This document shows, piece by piece, positions 26,321-34,527 of a stretch of 64,000 bases of DNA. The translations under genes were made by a program, and so were the position numbers. Origin of the DNA: Ensifer oleiphilus (GTDB taxonomy: Bacteria > Pseudomonadota > Alphaproteobacteria > Rhizobiales > Rhizobiaceae); NCBI RefSeq assembly GCF_013371465.1, contig NZ_JABWDU010000008.1, positions 186,001 through 250,000 of the forward strand, in the 5' to 3' direction. A model generated the notes under the pieces. The model did no database searches. It was not told where the DNA came from and saw only the letters and a list, made by a program, of their open reading frames with translations. Positions within the stretch are counted from its first letter, which is position 1, and each line of letters starts with the position of its first letter.

Positions 26321-28677
26321 ATGAACCGAGTGCATCAAGCTCCCGTCTCGGGTTGAGGTCTTTCCGCGCCAAATTCGTGCTCGTTGTCGGCGGCGCCGTG
26401 CTGTTCGATCTGCTGGTCACAGGCGGCCTTGCGCTTTGGAATGTGCAAAGACTGTCGCGGGATGCCGCAACGGAAGTCGGCCAAGGCCTGCAGAAAGCCA
26501 ACCAGGACTATATGCAGTCCTACGCAGAATCGACCGCCGCACGGGTCAACCTGCTTCTTGGCCAGGTCCACACCGACGTCGGAACGCTCGCAGGCGTTTT
26601 GCAGTCGCAGATTGATCGGCCGGTGCGCAAGTTCCAGGTCGGCGAGGCTCTTGCCCGCGGCGCGCCAGGTTCTGTCACTGTCGTCTACGATGAGAAAGGC
26701 GGATGGGCGCAGAACCTGCCCGGCCCGCCTTCGGTCGTCAGCGTCTGGGGATATCTTCTCGGACCGGACCGTCGCCCGCTTCCCGACGTCCAGACCGAGA
26801 TCGAGAACAGCGCGGTGCTCGACCTCGTTGCCCCGAGCCTGCTGGAGAGTGGCCGGTCCAAGCTGCAGATGTATTACATCGGCCCCAAGGAGCGGCCGAT
26901 TTTCAGGACCGCACCCTATACCGATCAGGCCCAGACCTTCGATCGGCTTTATCCCGGCCATAACGAGGCGGAATTCTGGACGTTCTTCTTCCCTGGCATC
27001 TACGAATCCTGGGAGCAATGGGCCAAAGACCCGAGCCTCAGGCCGGTGCCGAACGATGTGACGCAGACGGCGCCCTACACCGATGCGATCACCGGCAAGC
27101 TCATTGTCAGCTTCTTCCAGCCGCTGTGGTCGCGCGACCGAAAGGCCGTGGCAGGGGCTGCCGGCGCCGATATCACGCTCGACCAGCTGGCGGAGGTGGT
27201 ACAGAACGTCAAGGTCGCCGAGAGCGGATTCGGTTTCCTGGCAATGTCCGATGGCAATGTGCTGGCCATCAACCCGGCCGGCGAAAAGACGATCGGTCTG
27301 CAGACATCAAGTGACACGAGCACGCAAGGCGTGACGGGTGCCGACCGTTCGCTGCGCAAGAGCGCCCAGGTCGCCATCGCGCAATTGCCGCTCGGGCAGG
27401 ACGGGGTGATCCAGCGCGTCATGCTCGACGAGGCCGGGGAGAAGGTTCCCTATCTCGTTCTTCTGAAGCAGCTGCAGCCGGAGAATTTCTGGATGTCTGG
27501 CCCGGTGCGCAAGGAAACGATGTCGCTTGGTATCGTGGTTCCGGAACGCGAAATCTATGCGTCGCTGTTTGCCGCGCAAGCCGGCATCTCACAGGCGACG
27601 AACCGCATCCTCGCCTACCAGATCCTGGCCCTGCTTGCGTCGTTGCTGTTTGTGACAGCGGCGGTGTTCGGCATCTCCAAGCGCGTGACCGCCGGCATCA
27701 GTGCGCTTGCCGGCGCCGCCAAGCGCATCCAGGCCAAGGACTATTCGGTCCGCGTGCCGATCTCAACGCGCGACGAAGTGGGCGAAGCCGGCACGGCCTT
27801 CAACCGCATGGCCGAGGAGATCAGCTTCCACACAGAAAACCTCGAGCACCTCGTCGAAGAGCGCACCAAGCAGATCGAGGAAGCCAACCAGCAGATCTCT
27901 GCCCTCAACACGCAGCTGCGCAGCGAAAACCTGCGGCTCGGCGCCGAGCTGGCGGTCGCCCGGCAGATCCAGATGATGGTATTGCCGAAGGCTGGCGAGC
28001 TCGACGAGATCGCAAACCTGGAGATCGCCGCCTATATGAGGCCCGCCGACGAAGTGGGCGGGGACTACTACGATGTGCTGAGTGACGGCACGCGGTTGAA
28101 GATCGGAATCGGCGACGTCACCGGGCACGGCCTTGAGAGCGGCGTCCTGATGCTGATGGTGCAATCGGTCGCGCGCGCCTTGCAGGAAGCCGGCGACATG
28201 GATCCCAATCAGTTCCTCAACCGCCTCAACCGTGCAATCTACAAAAATATCGTGCGTACCAATACCGACAAGCACCTTTCCCTGGCATTTCTCGACTATG
28301 ATGGCGGCCGCCTGACGCTTTCGGGGCAGCACGAGGAACTGATTGTCGTTCGCAACGCCCAAGAGGTGGAGCGCATCGACACGATGGATCTCGGTCTGCC
28401 GATCGGCCTGGAGCCCGATATCTCGCGGTTTGTCGCCACGCGCGAAGTCGCTTTTGCCCAGGGTGATATGATCATCCTACACACGGACGGGGTAACGGAA
28501 GCCGAGAACGCGGCTGGCGAACTGTTCGGCATCCAGCGGCTCTGCGACAGTGCGCGGCAGTTTTATGGACGCAGCGCCGAAGAAGCGAAATCAGGGATTC
28601 TCGAGGACCTGATGGCGCATATCGGCAAGCAGAAAATTCACGACGACATTACCCTCGTGGTCATGAGACACAGGTGA
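26317..28677 (+). CDS. Membrane dCache-HAMP-PP2C (SpoIIE-type) phosphatase
   Basis: The protein of 786 residues has an N-terminal transmembrane helix (about 20-43), a large periplasmic sensor of dCache type, a second helix (about 431-455), a HAMP domain (about 455-510), a coiled coil and a SpoIIE-type PP2C domain (about 550-785). Metal ligands sit in PADEVGGDYYDV (Asp near 583), GDVTGHG and HTDGVTEA. It is the SiaA/RsbU-like phosphatase of a partner switch and should dephosphorylate a STAS protein when a periplasmic ligand is sensed. Its ATG overlaps the preceding stop (ATGA), and the two slr1658/slr1659-type genes follow. Confidence 0.88.
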   Translation: MNEPSASSSRLGLRSFRAKFVLVVGGAVLFDLLVTGGLALWNVQRLSRDAATEVGQGLQKANQDYMQSYAESTAARVNLLLGQVHTDVGTLAGVLQSQIDRPVRKFQVGEALARGAPGSVTVVYDEKGGWAQNLPGPPSVVSVWGYLLGPDRRPLPDVQTEIENSAVLDLVAPSLLESGRSKLQMYYIGPKERPIFRTAPYTDQAQTFDRLYPGHNEAEFWTFFFPGIYESWEQWAKDPSLRPVPNDVTQTAPYTDAITGKLIVSFFQPLWSRDRKAVAGAAGADITLDQLAEVVQNVKVAESGFGFLAMSDGNVLAINPAGEKTIGLQTSSDTSTQGVTGADRSLRKSAQVAIAQLPLGQDGVIQRVMLDEAGEKVPYLVLLKQLQPENFWMSGPVRKETMSLGIVVPEREIYASLFAAQAGISQATNRILAYQILALLASLLFVTAAVFGISKRVTAGISALAGAAKRIQAKDYSVRVPISTRDEVGEAGTAFNRMAEEISFHTENLEHLVEERTKQIEEANQQISALNTQLRSENLRLGAELAVARQIQMMVLPKAGELDEIANLEIAAYMRPADEVGGDYYDVLSDGTRLKIGIGDVTGHGLESGVLMLMVQSVARALQEAGDMDPNQFLNRLNRAIYKNIVRTNTDKHLSLAFLDYDGGRLTLSGQHEELIVVRNAQEVERIDTMDLGLPIGLEPDISRFVATREVAFAQGDMIILHTDGVTEAENAAGELFGIQRLCDSARQFYGRSAEEAKSGILEDLMAHIGKQKIHDDITLVVMRHR

Positions 28678-28681
28678 GCAG

Positions 28682-29242
28682 ATGACGACTTTGTACGGAC
28701 CGGCGGACCTGACCAGGGGCGCCAATGAAAGCGTGACGAGGCTCCGTCTTTACGACGGCCAGCTCAACCTCAGCTGGAAACATTGCGCTATCGCCTCGGA
28801 CTTTGTCGCCGAGCTGATCGCCATGCGCTACCGCGGCTCGCGCAACGCCTACAAGGAAGTCCGGCACAATATCGGCTACCTGACCAACGAACTGGTCGAA
28901 AACGCGGTGAAGTTCCGCGCCGCCGGCGGCATCGTGGTCGAGGCTTCGATCGACGACAGCAATTTCCGTGCAAAGGTGTCGAACTTCGTCGATGGCGAGA
29001 CGGCGGCACGCTTCCAGAATCTGCTGTCCGAGATCACCACGAGTGACCCGGGCGACCTTCTGATCGAACGCATCGAAGCCAATGCAATCGGCACCGGCAA
29101 AAGCGGATCGGGACTTGGTCTTTTAACACTGATGAGCGATTATGGCGTCCGTTTCGCATGGGTTTTCGGACCCAACAGCGACAGCGGAGACGTCGCGCTT
29201 GAGACTTATGCCTCGATCCCCGTCCCCGATATCTCGAACTGA
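28682..29242 (+). CDS. slr1658-superfamily regulator (GHKL-like, SiaB-type)
   Basis: The 186-residue protein has an N-box [10 protein letters not shown] (about residues 67-76) and a late [19 protein letters not shown] region that matches a G-box and ATP-lid of the histidine-kinase-like fold. Families called slr1658 or DUF6272, and SiaB kinases, have this layout. It starts only 4 bp after the phosphatase stop. The partner is probably the STAS-like protein encoded next; it would phosphorylate it and the PP2C would remove the phosphate. Activity is not proven by the sequence. Confidence 0.75.
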   Translation: MTTLYGPADLTRGANESVTRLRLYDGQLNLSWKHCAIASDFVAELIAMRYRGSRNAYKEVRHNIGYLTNELVENAVKFRAAGGIVVEASIDDSNFRAKVSNFVDGETAARFQNLLSEITTSDPGDLLIERIEANAIGTGKSGSGLGLLTLMSDYGVRFAWVFGPNSDSGDVALETYASIPVPDISN

Positions 29243-29255
29243 TGAGCAGGTGAAT

Positions 29256-29594
29256 ATGGAAATCAAGGACGAGGACTACCGCGTTTGGTCAGAGGGCAAC
29301 GACATCCACTTTGAGGGAACCATGCGGCTTCCCGGCACGGAAGCCTATGCCCCGATCTTCACCCTGGCCATGGGCGTGCTTGAGGCCGAGCCCGACCGCA
29401 TGACGATCGACCTGGGGGAACTGCAGTTCCTGAACTCGTCGGGGATCAACTTGCTCGCCAAGCTGACGATCGAGGCCCGCAACCGACCGAACGTGCAATT
29501 GACGGTGCGTGGAACCTCCGAGATTCCGTGGCAGTCAAAGTCGTTGCCCAACCTCAAGAAGCTCCATCCCGGCATTGACCTCAGGCTGAACTGA
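29256..29594 (+). CDS. slr1659-superfamily STAS-like regulator
   Basis: The 112-residue protein has a STAS-type beta-alpha fold with [18 protein letters not shown], in which SS at about residues 62-63 is the expected phosphorylation site, as in SpoIIAA and SiaC-type antagonists. The start at 29256 is chosen because the region upstream overlaps the preceding gene and AGGTG precedes it. It is the last gene of the cassette and is followed by a hairpin. Its likely role is a phospho-switch between kinase-like protein and phosphatase. Confidence 0.75.
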   Translation: MEIKDEDYRVWSEGNDIHFEGTMRLPGTEAYAPIFTLAMGVLEAEPDRMTIDLGELQFLNSSGINLLAKLTIEARNRPNVQLTVRGTSEIPWQSKSLPNLKKLHPGIDLRLN

Positions 29595-29615
29595 GGCGAC
29601 ATCGGCGACTGCAGC

Positions 29616-29644
29616 CGCGCAAAAGTCTTCGCCGGTTTTGCGCG
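29616..29644. terminator. Hairpin after the signalling cassette
   Basis: The 9-bp arms 29616-29624 and 29636-29644 are perfect reverse complements with an 11-nt loop. The right arm starts with TTTT. It is 22 bases after the last stop of the cassette and is the best terminator candidate, although no long T-run follows. Confidence 0.55.
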
Positions 29645-30041
29645 CCATGCGCCAGACCGAGCGCTTGAAGCGCATCTGACAGATTGCGACACACCTTACA
29701 CGTTTCATGCCTCGCGCGGCGCTACAGCATATTGAAACGCTTGCAAGATTTCGTCCCTGGACCGGAACCGGTTCAAGGACGAAATTGTATGGCGGCGCGC
29801 CTTTCGCCCCTCTTGCTTCAAGTCATCCGGACGATCGGCTCGACGCTTTCCGAACCCAACCACCTTCCTGAACCAGGCTTTCCGCGTCAACCGCTGAAGC
29901 CGACAACGTCGGAAGGTTTCACGCCGAACCTGCGACCGATGGCGAACGCGGCTTACCCGCGGATCACAAGATTTCGATTTTACTCCTGTTCGGGCTGCCC
30001 CTAGGCTTCAGCCGGTTCAAACCATACCGGGAGGAAATGCC
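29645..30041. other. Intergenic region with a long imperfect inverted repeat
   Basis: The stretch holds no gene I can support. At 29748-29785, ATTTCGTCC and GGACGAAAT form a perfect 9-bp inverted repeat around a loop that itself contains the palindrome GAACCGGTTC at 29765-29774. The structure may be a repeat element or a regulatory site. A GGGAGG ribosome-binding site for the next gene is at the end. Confidence 0.35.
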
Positions 30042-30668
30042 ATGAAACGCAGGCTTTTACTTGTCGCGGCCGCTCTGGCCTGCTCTGCTGTCGGGGCCTA
30101 CGCCCAGGACACGTCGATGAGCTTCTTCGTCACCAGTGCAAATCCGGGCAAGGGCGGCGATCTTGGCGGCCTTGCTGGCGCCGACACCTACTGCACCACG
30201 CTGGCCTCGGCGAGCGGCTCCACGGGCAAGACCTGGAAGGCCTACCTCTCCACCGATACGGAAAACGCCAAGGACCGTATCGGGGCCGGCCCCTGGTACA
30301 ATGCCAAGGGCGAGAAGATCGCCGACGATGTCGCCTCGCTGCACAGCGACAAGAACAACCTGACGAAGCAGACGGCACTCAACGAGAGGGGTGAGGTCAT
30401 CAACGGCCGCGGCGATAAGCCGAACCGGCACGACATCCTCACCGGCTCCAAAGCCGACGGCACGGCCGCGCCGGAAACCTGCGGCAACTGGACGCTCAGC
30501 GGAACGGATGGTGCGGCGATCGTCGGCCACAGCGACCGAACCGGCCTCAACGACAGCGCCGAGGCCAAATCGTGGAACGCATCGCACGCGACACGCGGCG
30601 GCTGCACCCAGGAAGCCTTCAAGGGCACGGGTGGCGACGGGTTGTTTTATTGCTTCGCCGCGAATTGA
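30042..30668 (+). CDS. Secreted protein with Cys residues, C-type-lectin/endostatin-like
   Basis: The 208-residue protein has a signal peptide (MKRRLLLVAAALACSAVGAY then AQ, cut near residue 21) and a mature part with GGLAGADTYCTTLA, KTWKAYLST, PWYNAKGEKIA, NRHDILTGS and GGDGLFYCFA. These resemble a lectin-like or endostatin-like (collagen XVIII) fold seen in many bacterial exported proteins of unknown role. Cysteines at the two ends may form disulfides. A GGGAGG ribosome-binding site is present. The gene stands alone between the signalling cassette and a sugar-binding protein; no function can be assigned with confidence. Confidence 0.7.
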   Translation: MKRRLLLVAAALACSAVGAYAQDTSMSFFVTSANPGKGGDLGGLAGADTYCTTLASASGSTGKTWKAYLSTDTENAKDRIGAGPWYNAKGEKIADDVASLHSDKNNLTKQTALNERGEVINGRGDKPNRHDILTGSKADGTAAPETCGNWTLSGTDGAAIVGHSDRTGLNDSAEAKSWNASHATRGGCTQEAFKGTGGDGLFYCFAAN

Positions 30669-31033
30669 CGGCAACACCCAAAGCGAGCCGTCGCCTCTAG
30701 GTGGCCAGCGACAGTCTTGGCTGGCTCCGGGTGGGCCGCTCGCGCTTTCTCGCGAGCAGGAGCCGCAGGACATATAGCTGCTGCCCGGGCGGTCGTCAGG
30801 CCGGACGATCGCAGCATCTTGTGCGGCAGCCACATGGCCCCGTCCGCCGCGCCTGTTGGCTTGCCAAAGGCGGCAGCGCACGCCCGTTTGCTCGATCTCT
30901 CAAGCTTCAGCCATCCAGTGTCTCCCCCATCGGTTGAAACGTCTTGATAATGGAATGAATGTTTGATTAATTCCAAAATCAGAACATACGTTCTCCGAGC
31001 TGTACTGGGCTCGGATCATGGGAGAGGATTGAG
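30669..31033. promoter_or_regulatory. Intergenic region with two small inverted repeats upstream of the sugar-binding protein
   Basis: The 365-bp region contains no supported gene. AGAAC-ATAC-GTTCT at 30981-30994 is a palindromic site about 40 bp before the start codon at 31034. CCGAGC at 30995-31000 pairs with GCTCGG at 31009-31014. A GGAGAGG-type ribosome-binding site precedes the ATG. The first repeat could be a LacI-type or other regulator site. Confidence 0.3.
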
Positions 31034-31966
31034 ATGAAAAGATTTCTGATTTCCGCAGCTGTTTGCGCCTTGGCGGCAACGACAGCGCATGCCGAAAACA
31101 TCGGCATCGCGATTGCCCGTTCCGACAGCGCCTTTCTGACCATCCTGCGCAGCGGCATGGAGAGCCGCGCGGCCGAACTCGACAAGGTTACGGTGCAGGT
31201 CGAAGACGCCCAGAACGATCCGAGCCGGCAACTCGATCAGGTGCAGAACCTGATCTCCGCTGGCGTCGATGCCATCGTCGTCGTCGCGGTCGACGGCGAC
31301 GGCACGCCGGCCATCACCAAGCTGGCAACCGAGGCCAAGATCCCGGTCGTCTATGCGAACCACCCGCCCGCCGATGTCGACAGCCTGCCGGAAACCGCCG
31401 CCTTCGTCGGCTCGAACGAACTGGACTCCGGCACGATCCAGACCAAGGAGGTCTGCAAGCTGCTCGGCGGCAAGGGCGACCTCTTCGTGCTGATGGGCCC
31501 GTTGAACAACCACTCCTCGCTGACCCGCACCAAAGACATCCACGACGTCATCGCCAGCGACGATTGCAAGGGCATGAAGGTCATCGAAGAACAGAGCGCC
31601 AACTGGGACCGCCTCGAGGCTACCAACATCATGACGAACTGGCTCTCGGCGGGCACCAAGTTCGACGCCGTCATCGCCAACAACGACGAGATGGCTATCG
31701 GCGCCATCCAGGCAATGAAGTCCACGGGCGTCGACATGTCGAAGGTCGTCGTCGCCGGAATCGATGCGACGCCGGATGGCCTTGCCTCGATGGCGCAGGG
31801 CGATCTCGACGTGACGGTGTTTCAGAATGCCGTCGCTCAAGGCGCGGCCGCCATGGATGCGGCGGTGGCGTTGGCACGCGGCGAAAAGACCGAGCGCCAC
31901 ATCTGGGTGCCCTTCGAACTGGTGACGCCTGAGAACATGCAGGAGTACGCCAAGGCCAATCAGTAA
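31034..31966 (+). CDS. Orphan RbsB-type sugar-binding protein
   Basis: The 310-residue protein has a signal peptide (cut after TAHA, about residue 21) and the type-I periplasmic fold of the ribose/galactose/xylose binding family, with IGIAIARSDSAFLTILRSGM near the start, DQVQNLISAGVDAIVV and AIGAIQAMKSTGV. Binding-protein-dependent CUT2 importers need an ATPase (RbsA) and a permease (RbsC), but neither is adjacent. It may work with a transporter encoded elsewhere or as a chemoreceptor ligand. A terminator-like hairpin follows. Confidence 0.85.
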   Translation: MKRFLISAAVCALAATTAHAENIGIAIARSDSAFLTILRSGMESRAAELDKVTVQVEDAQNDPSRQLDQVQNLISAGVDAIVVVAVDGDGTPAITKLATEAKIPVVYANHPPADVDSLPETAAFVGSNELDSGTIQTKEVCKLLGGKGDLFVLMGPLNNHSSLTRTKDIHDVIASDDCKGMKVIEEQSANWDRLEATNIMTNWLSAGTKFDAVIANNDEMAIGAIQAMKSTGVDMSKVVVAGIDATPDGLASMAQGDLDVTVFQNAVAQGAAAMDAAVALARGEKTERHIWVPFELVTPENMQEYAKANQ

Positions 31967-32001
31967 GCCTGCCGGGTTCGCCTGACGCGTTGAAAAAATC
32001 G

Positions 32002-32031
32002 AGGGCCATGGATGGCAACGTCCGTGGCCCT
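32002..32031. terminator. Hairpin after the sugar-binding protein
   Basis: The arms 32002-32012 and 32021-32031 pair with one mismatch over 11 bp and have an 8-nt loop. It is 36 bases after the stop. Confidence 0.6.
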
Positions 32032-32111
32032 TCTGCGTTGGTCAATCCCGCAGCATCGTGCGCGCGGATCAGACTGCTTGTCCCGGCGCGGGGCGCCAAC
32101 CGTGAGCGATA

Positions 32112-32354
32112 TCAGCTTGGCGCGTCATCCTGTGCGTTCACCGCCACACGTCGCTCGTCACCGCCAAGCATCTGCATCAGCGCAAGCTCGCTGCGGACAC
32201 CGCGCTGATAAATCTGGATAAGCGAGGCACCGAGCGTATCCGCCTCGTCGCTCTCCAGCTCCAAGTCATTGCTGGAGCAGGCGTGTCGGAACACGCGCTG
32301 GAGCATTTTCAGTTGGTCTTCATCGATTGCAAGGTCTCGAAAATACCGATCCAT
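32112..32354 (-). CDS. Small conserved-looking protein, unknown function
   Basis: This 80-residue frame codes for an acidic, probably all-alpha protein (MDRYFRDLAIDEDQLKMLQR, then a second half with LGASLIQIYQRGVRSELALM). It has no membrane segment or known domain. GGAGG lies 11 bases before the ATG at 32354, which decides the start; the frame continues upstream with poor coding character. It is convergent with the sugar-binding protein and divergent from arsR. Similar small proteins occur in rhizobia, as I recall, but I cannot name the family. Confidence 0.55.
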   Translation of the reverse strand: MDRYFRDLAIDEDQLKMLQRVFRHACSSNDLELESDEADTLGASLIQIYQRGVRSELALMQMLGGDERRVAVNAQDDAPS

Positions 32355-32600
32355 CTGCCTCTGATCCTCCAACATCAAAGCAGGTTGAGATGATTTTTCT
32401 GATATTGGGAAAGATCGTGAATTTTTCCAGAGGCGGGTGCATTTCACCTTCGCAAATGCCGCGCGATGCGAGAAAAATGGCGCACTCCTGAGGGCTTGGT
32501 GACAGGACGAGCGCGCCAGTTTCAGGTGCAATTCGCAGCGCGCATCCCTGCCCGATGCAGGTCGTTGCCGATATCCTGACCGGCTCAGCCAACACACTCC

Positions 32601-32639
32601 TTGACACTGACGTAATGTCCATTAATCTGGATATATGGA
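32601..32639 (+). promoter_or_regulatory. arsR promoter with overlapping inverted repeat
   Basis: TTGACA at 32601-32606 and TAATCT at 32623-32628 are spaced by 16 bp and read as a sigma-70-type promoter. TCCAT at 32618-32622 and ATGGA at 32635-32639 form an inverted repeat around the -10 box and the start codon, a likely ArsR operator. Confidence 0.5.
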
Positions 32640-32985
32640 TAATATACAAGCGATAGCGGCGCTCGCCGCCCTGGCCCAGTCGACCCGCCTCGATGTCTTT
32701 AGACTGCTGGTCAAAAACGAACCCAACGGCTTGCCAGCCGGTGAACTCGCCCAGGCGATCGACGTGCCGCAGAACACGATGTCGGCGCACCTGGCAACGC
32801 TCTTTCGCGCCGGCCTGGTCACCAGCGAACGCCAGAGCAGATCGATCATCTACCGCGCCAATCTCGACACATTGCGGGAGCTTACGGTGTTCCTGGTCAA
32901 GGATTGTTGCGGCGGCAACGCCGATCTCTGCGCACCGCTGATCGCCGATCTCGCGCCATGCTGCAGCAGCGGAGCCGCCCGATGA
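32635..32985 (+). CDS. arsR: Arsenical repressor, ArsR/SmtB family
   Basis: The 116-residue winged-helix protein (HTH about residues 38-60, with PQNTMSAHLATLFRAGLV) represses the ars operon until arsenite binds. It lacks the ELCVCD motif of E. coli ArsR and instead has Cys91, Cys92 and Cys99 near the C-terminus, plus Cys109-Cys110, in a CC-x6-C arrangement similar to the alternative As(III) site of the Acidithiobacillus-type ArsR. The start follows from the promoter and the standard N-terminus. A 19-codon frame and acr3 follow. Confidence 0.9.
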   Translation: MDNIQAIAALAALAQSTRLDVFRLLVKNEPNGLPAGELAQAIDVPQNTMSAHLATLFRAGLVTSERQSRSIIYRANLDTLRELTVFLVKDCCGGNADLCAPLIADLAPCCSSGAAR

Positions 32986-33041
32986 TGCCGGCATTTTTCC
33001 TCGCCCGTCTCCAGGCGGATCTCAGCACCAGGGGCGCCTGA
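32982..33041 (+). CDS. 19-codon micro-ORF between arsR and acr3
   Basis: An ATG at 32982 overlaps the arsR stop codon (ATGA), and the frame ends at 33041, two bases before the acr3 ATG at 33044. It could encode MMPAFFLARLQADLSTRGA. The tight fit on both sides suggests translational coupling or the scar of a deleted gene (an arsenate reductase often stands here in related operons). Whether it is translated is unknown. Confidence 0.4.
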   Translation: MMPAFFLARLQADLSTRGA

Positions 33042-33043
33042 CC

Positions 33044-34102
33044 ATGTCCCTGTTCGAACGCACTCTGACCCTATGGGTCTTTGCCTGTATTGTCGTCGGC
33101 ATAGCGCTCGGCCATCTCCTGCCGGACGTCTTCCAGGCGATCGGCGCGATGGAAATTGCCAAGGTCAACATCCCTGTCGCCCTGCTCATCTGGCTGATGG
33201 TCATCCCGATGCTGCTGAAGATCGACTTCCGCTCGCTTGCGAAGGTCGGCACCTATTGGCGCGGCATCGGCATTACCCTGTTCATCAACTGGGCAGTGAA
33301 ACCATTTTCCATGGCGTTGCTCGGCTGGCTGTTCGTCGGATGGTGGTTCCGCCCGCTGCTCCCGGCCGATCAGATCGACGCCTATATTGCCGGCCTGATC
33401 ATCCTTGCCGCTGCGCCCTGCACGGCCATGGTCTTTGTCTGGTCCAACCTGACGAAAGGCGAACCACACTTCACGCTGAGCCAGGTGGCACTCAACGATG
33501 CGATCATGATCGTTGCCTTTGCGCCTGTTGTCGCGCTGTTGCTCGGGCTCTCGGCAATCACCGTGCCCTGGGACACCTTGATGATCTCCGTTGCCCTCTA
33601 TATCCTGATCCCTGTGGCCGTGGCCCAGATTCTGCGGCGGCGACTGACAGCCGGAGGAACGACAGAAAGACTCGACTGGCTGCAGAGCAAGCTCCAGCCG
33701 CTGTCACTGGTCGCGCTGCTTTCAACACTGGTCCTGCTGTTCGGCTTCCAGGGCGAACAGATCATTGCGCAACCTGCTATCATCGCGTTGCTGGCGGTAC
33801 CGATCCTCATCCAGGTCTACTTCAATTCGGGGCTTGCCTACCTTCTGAACCGAGCGGTGGGGGAAAAGCATTGTATTGCCGGCCCCTCGGCGCTGATCGG
33901 TGCCTCCAATTTCTTCGAACTGGCGGTTGCGGCGGCCATCTCGCTCTTCGGCTTCCACTCCGGAGCGGCGCTCGCAACAGTGGTCGGTGTCCTCATCGAG
34001 GTTCCCGTCATGCTGTCGGTCGTCTGGATCGTCAACCGCAGCAAGGACTGGTACGAGGCAAGCCCAGCCGTCGCCCGAAACACCAACCCTGAAAGGGCCT
34101 GA
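33044..34102 (+). CDS. acr3: Arsenite efflux permease, Acr3 family
   Basis: The 352-residue protein has about ten membrane helices and the Acr3 signature APCTAMVFVWSNLTKGEP, in which Cys126 is the essential arsenite-site residue. It extrudes As(III) (and maybe antimonite) using the proton gradient. Its length is typical. It is the central gene of the arsR-acr3-arsC-arsH operon, with 2 bp to the next gene. Confidence 0.95.
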   Translation: MSLFERTLTLWVFACIVVGIALGHLLPDVFQAIGAMEIAKVNIPVALLIWLMVIPMLLKIDFRSLAKVGTYWRGIGITLFINWAVKPFSMALLGWLFVGWWFRPLLPADQIDAYIAGLIILAAAPCTAMVFVWSNLTKGEPHFTLSQVALNDAIMIVAFAPVVALLLGLSAITVPWDTLMISVALYILIPVAVAQILRRRLTAGGTTERLDWLQSKLQPLSLVALLSTLVLLFGFQGEQIIAQPAIIALLAVPILIQVYFNSGLAYLLNRAVGEKHCIAGPSALIGASNFFELAVAAAISLFGFHSGAALATVVGVLIEVPVMLSVVWIVNRSKDWYEASPAVARNTNPERA

Positions 34103-34104
34103 TC

Positions 34105-34527
34105 ATGGATGTCACCATCTACCACAACCCCATGTGCGGCACGTCGCGCAATACACTGGCGATAATCCGCCACGCCGGCATCGAACCGACCGTCGTCGAC
34201 TATTTGCAGACACCTCCGTCCAGGGAAACGCTCGAGCGGCTGATCGCCGCCGCCGGTCTATCCGTGCGAGAAGCGGTCCGCGAGAAGGGCACACCCTATG
34301 GCGAACTCGGGCTCGGCGATCTCTCACTGTCGGACGAGCAACTGATCGACGCAATGATCGCGCATCCTATCCTGATCAATCGCCCATTCGTTGTCAGCCC
34401 GAAGGGTACCCGCCTCTGCCGCCCCTCCGAAGCCGTGCTCGACATTCTGCCCAACACGTTCACGAGCGCCTTTGCCAAGGAGGACGGAGAGAAGGTGCTG
34501 GATGCGGAGGGAAGGCGAGTTGTCTGA
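34105..34527 (+). CDS. arsC: Glutaredoxin-dependent arsenate reductase
   Basis: The 140-residue protein has the ArsC motif [11 protein letters not shown] with catalytic Cys11, and later [17 protein letters not shown] with the arginine used in arsenate binding. It reduces arsenate to arsenite with glutathione and glutaredoxin, feeding Acr3. It follows acr3 by 2 bp, and its 3' end overlaps the start of arsH. Confidence 0.94.
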   Translation: MDVTIYHNPMCGTSRNTLAIIRHAGIEPTVVDYLQTPPSRETLERLIAAAGLSVREAVREKGTPYGELGLGDLSLSDEQLIDAMIAHPILINRPFVVSPKGTRLCRPSEAVLDILPNTFTSAFAKEDGEKVLDAEGRRVV

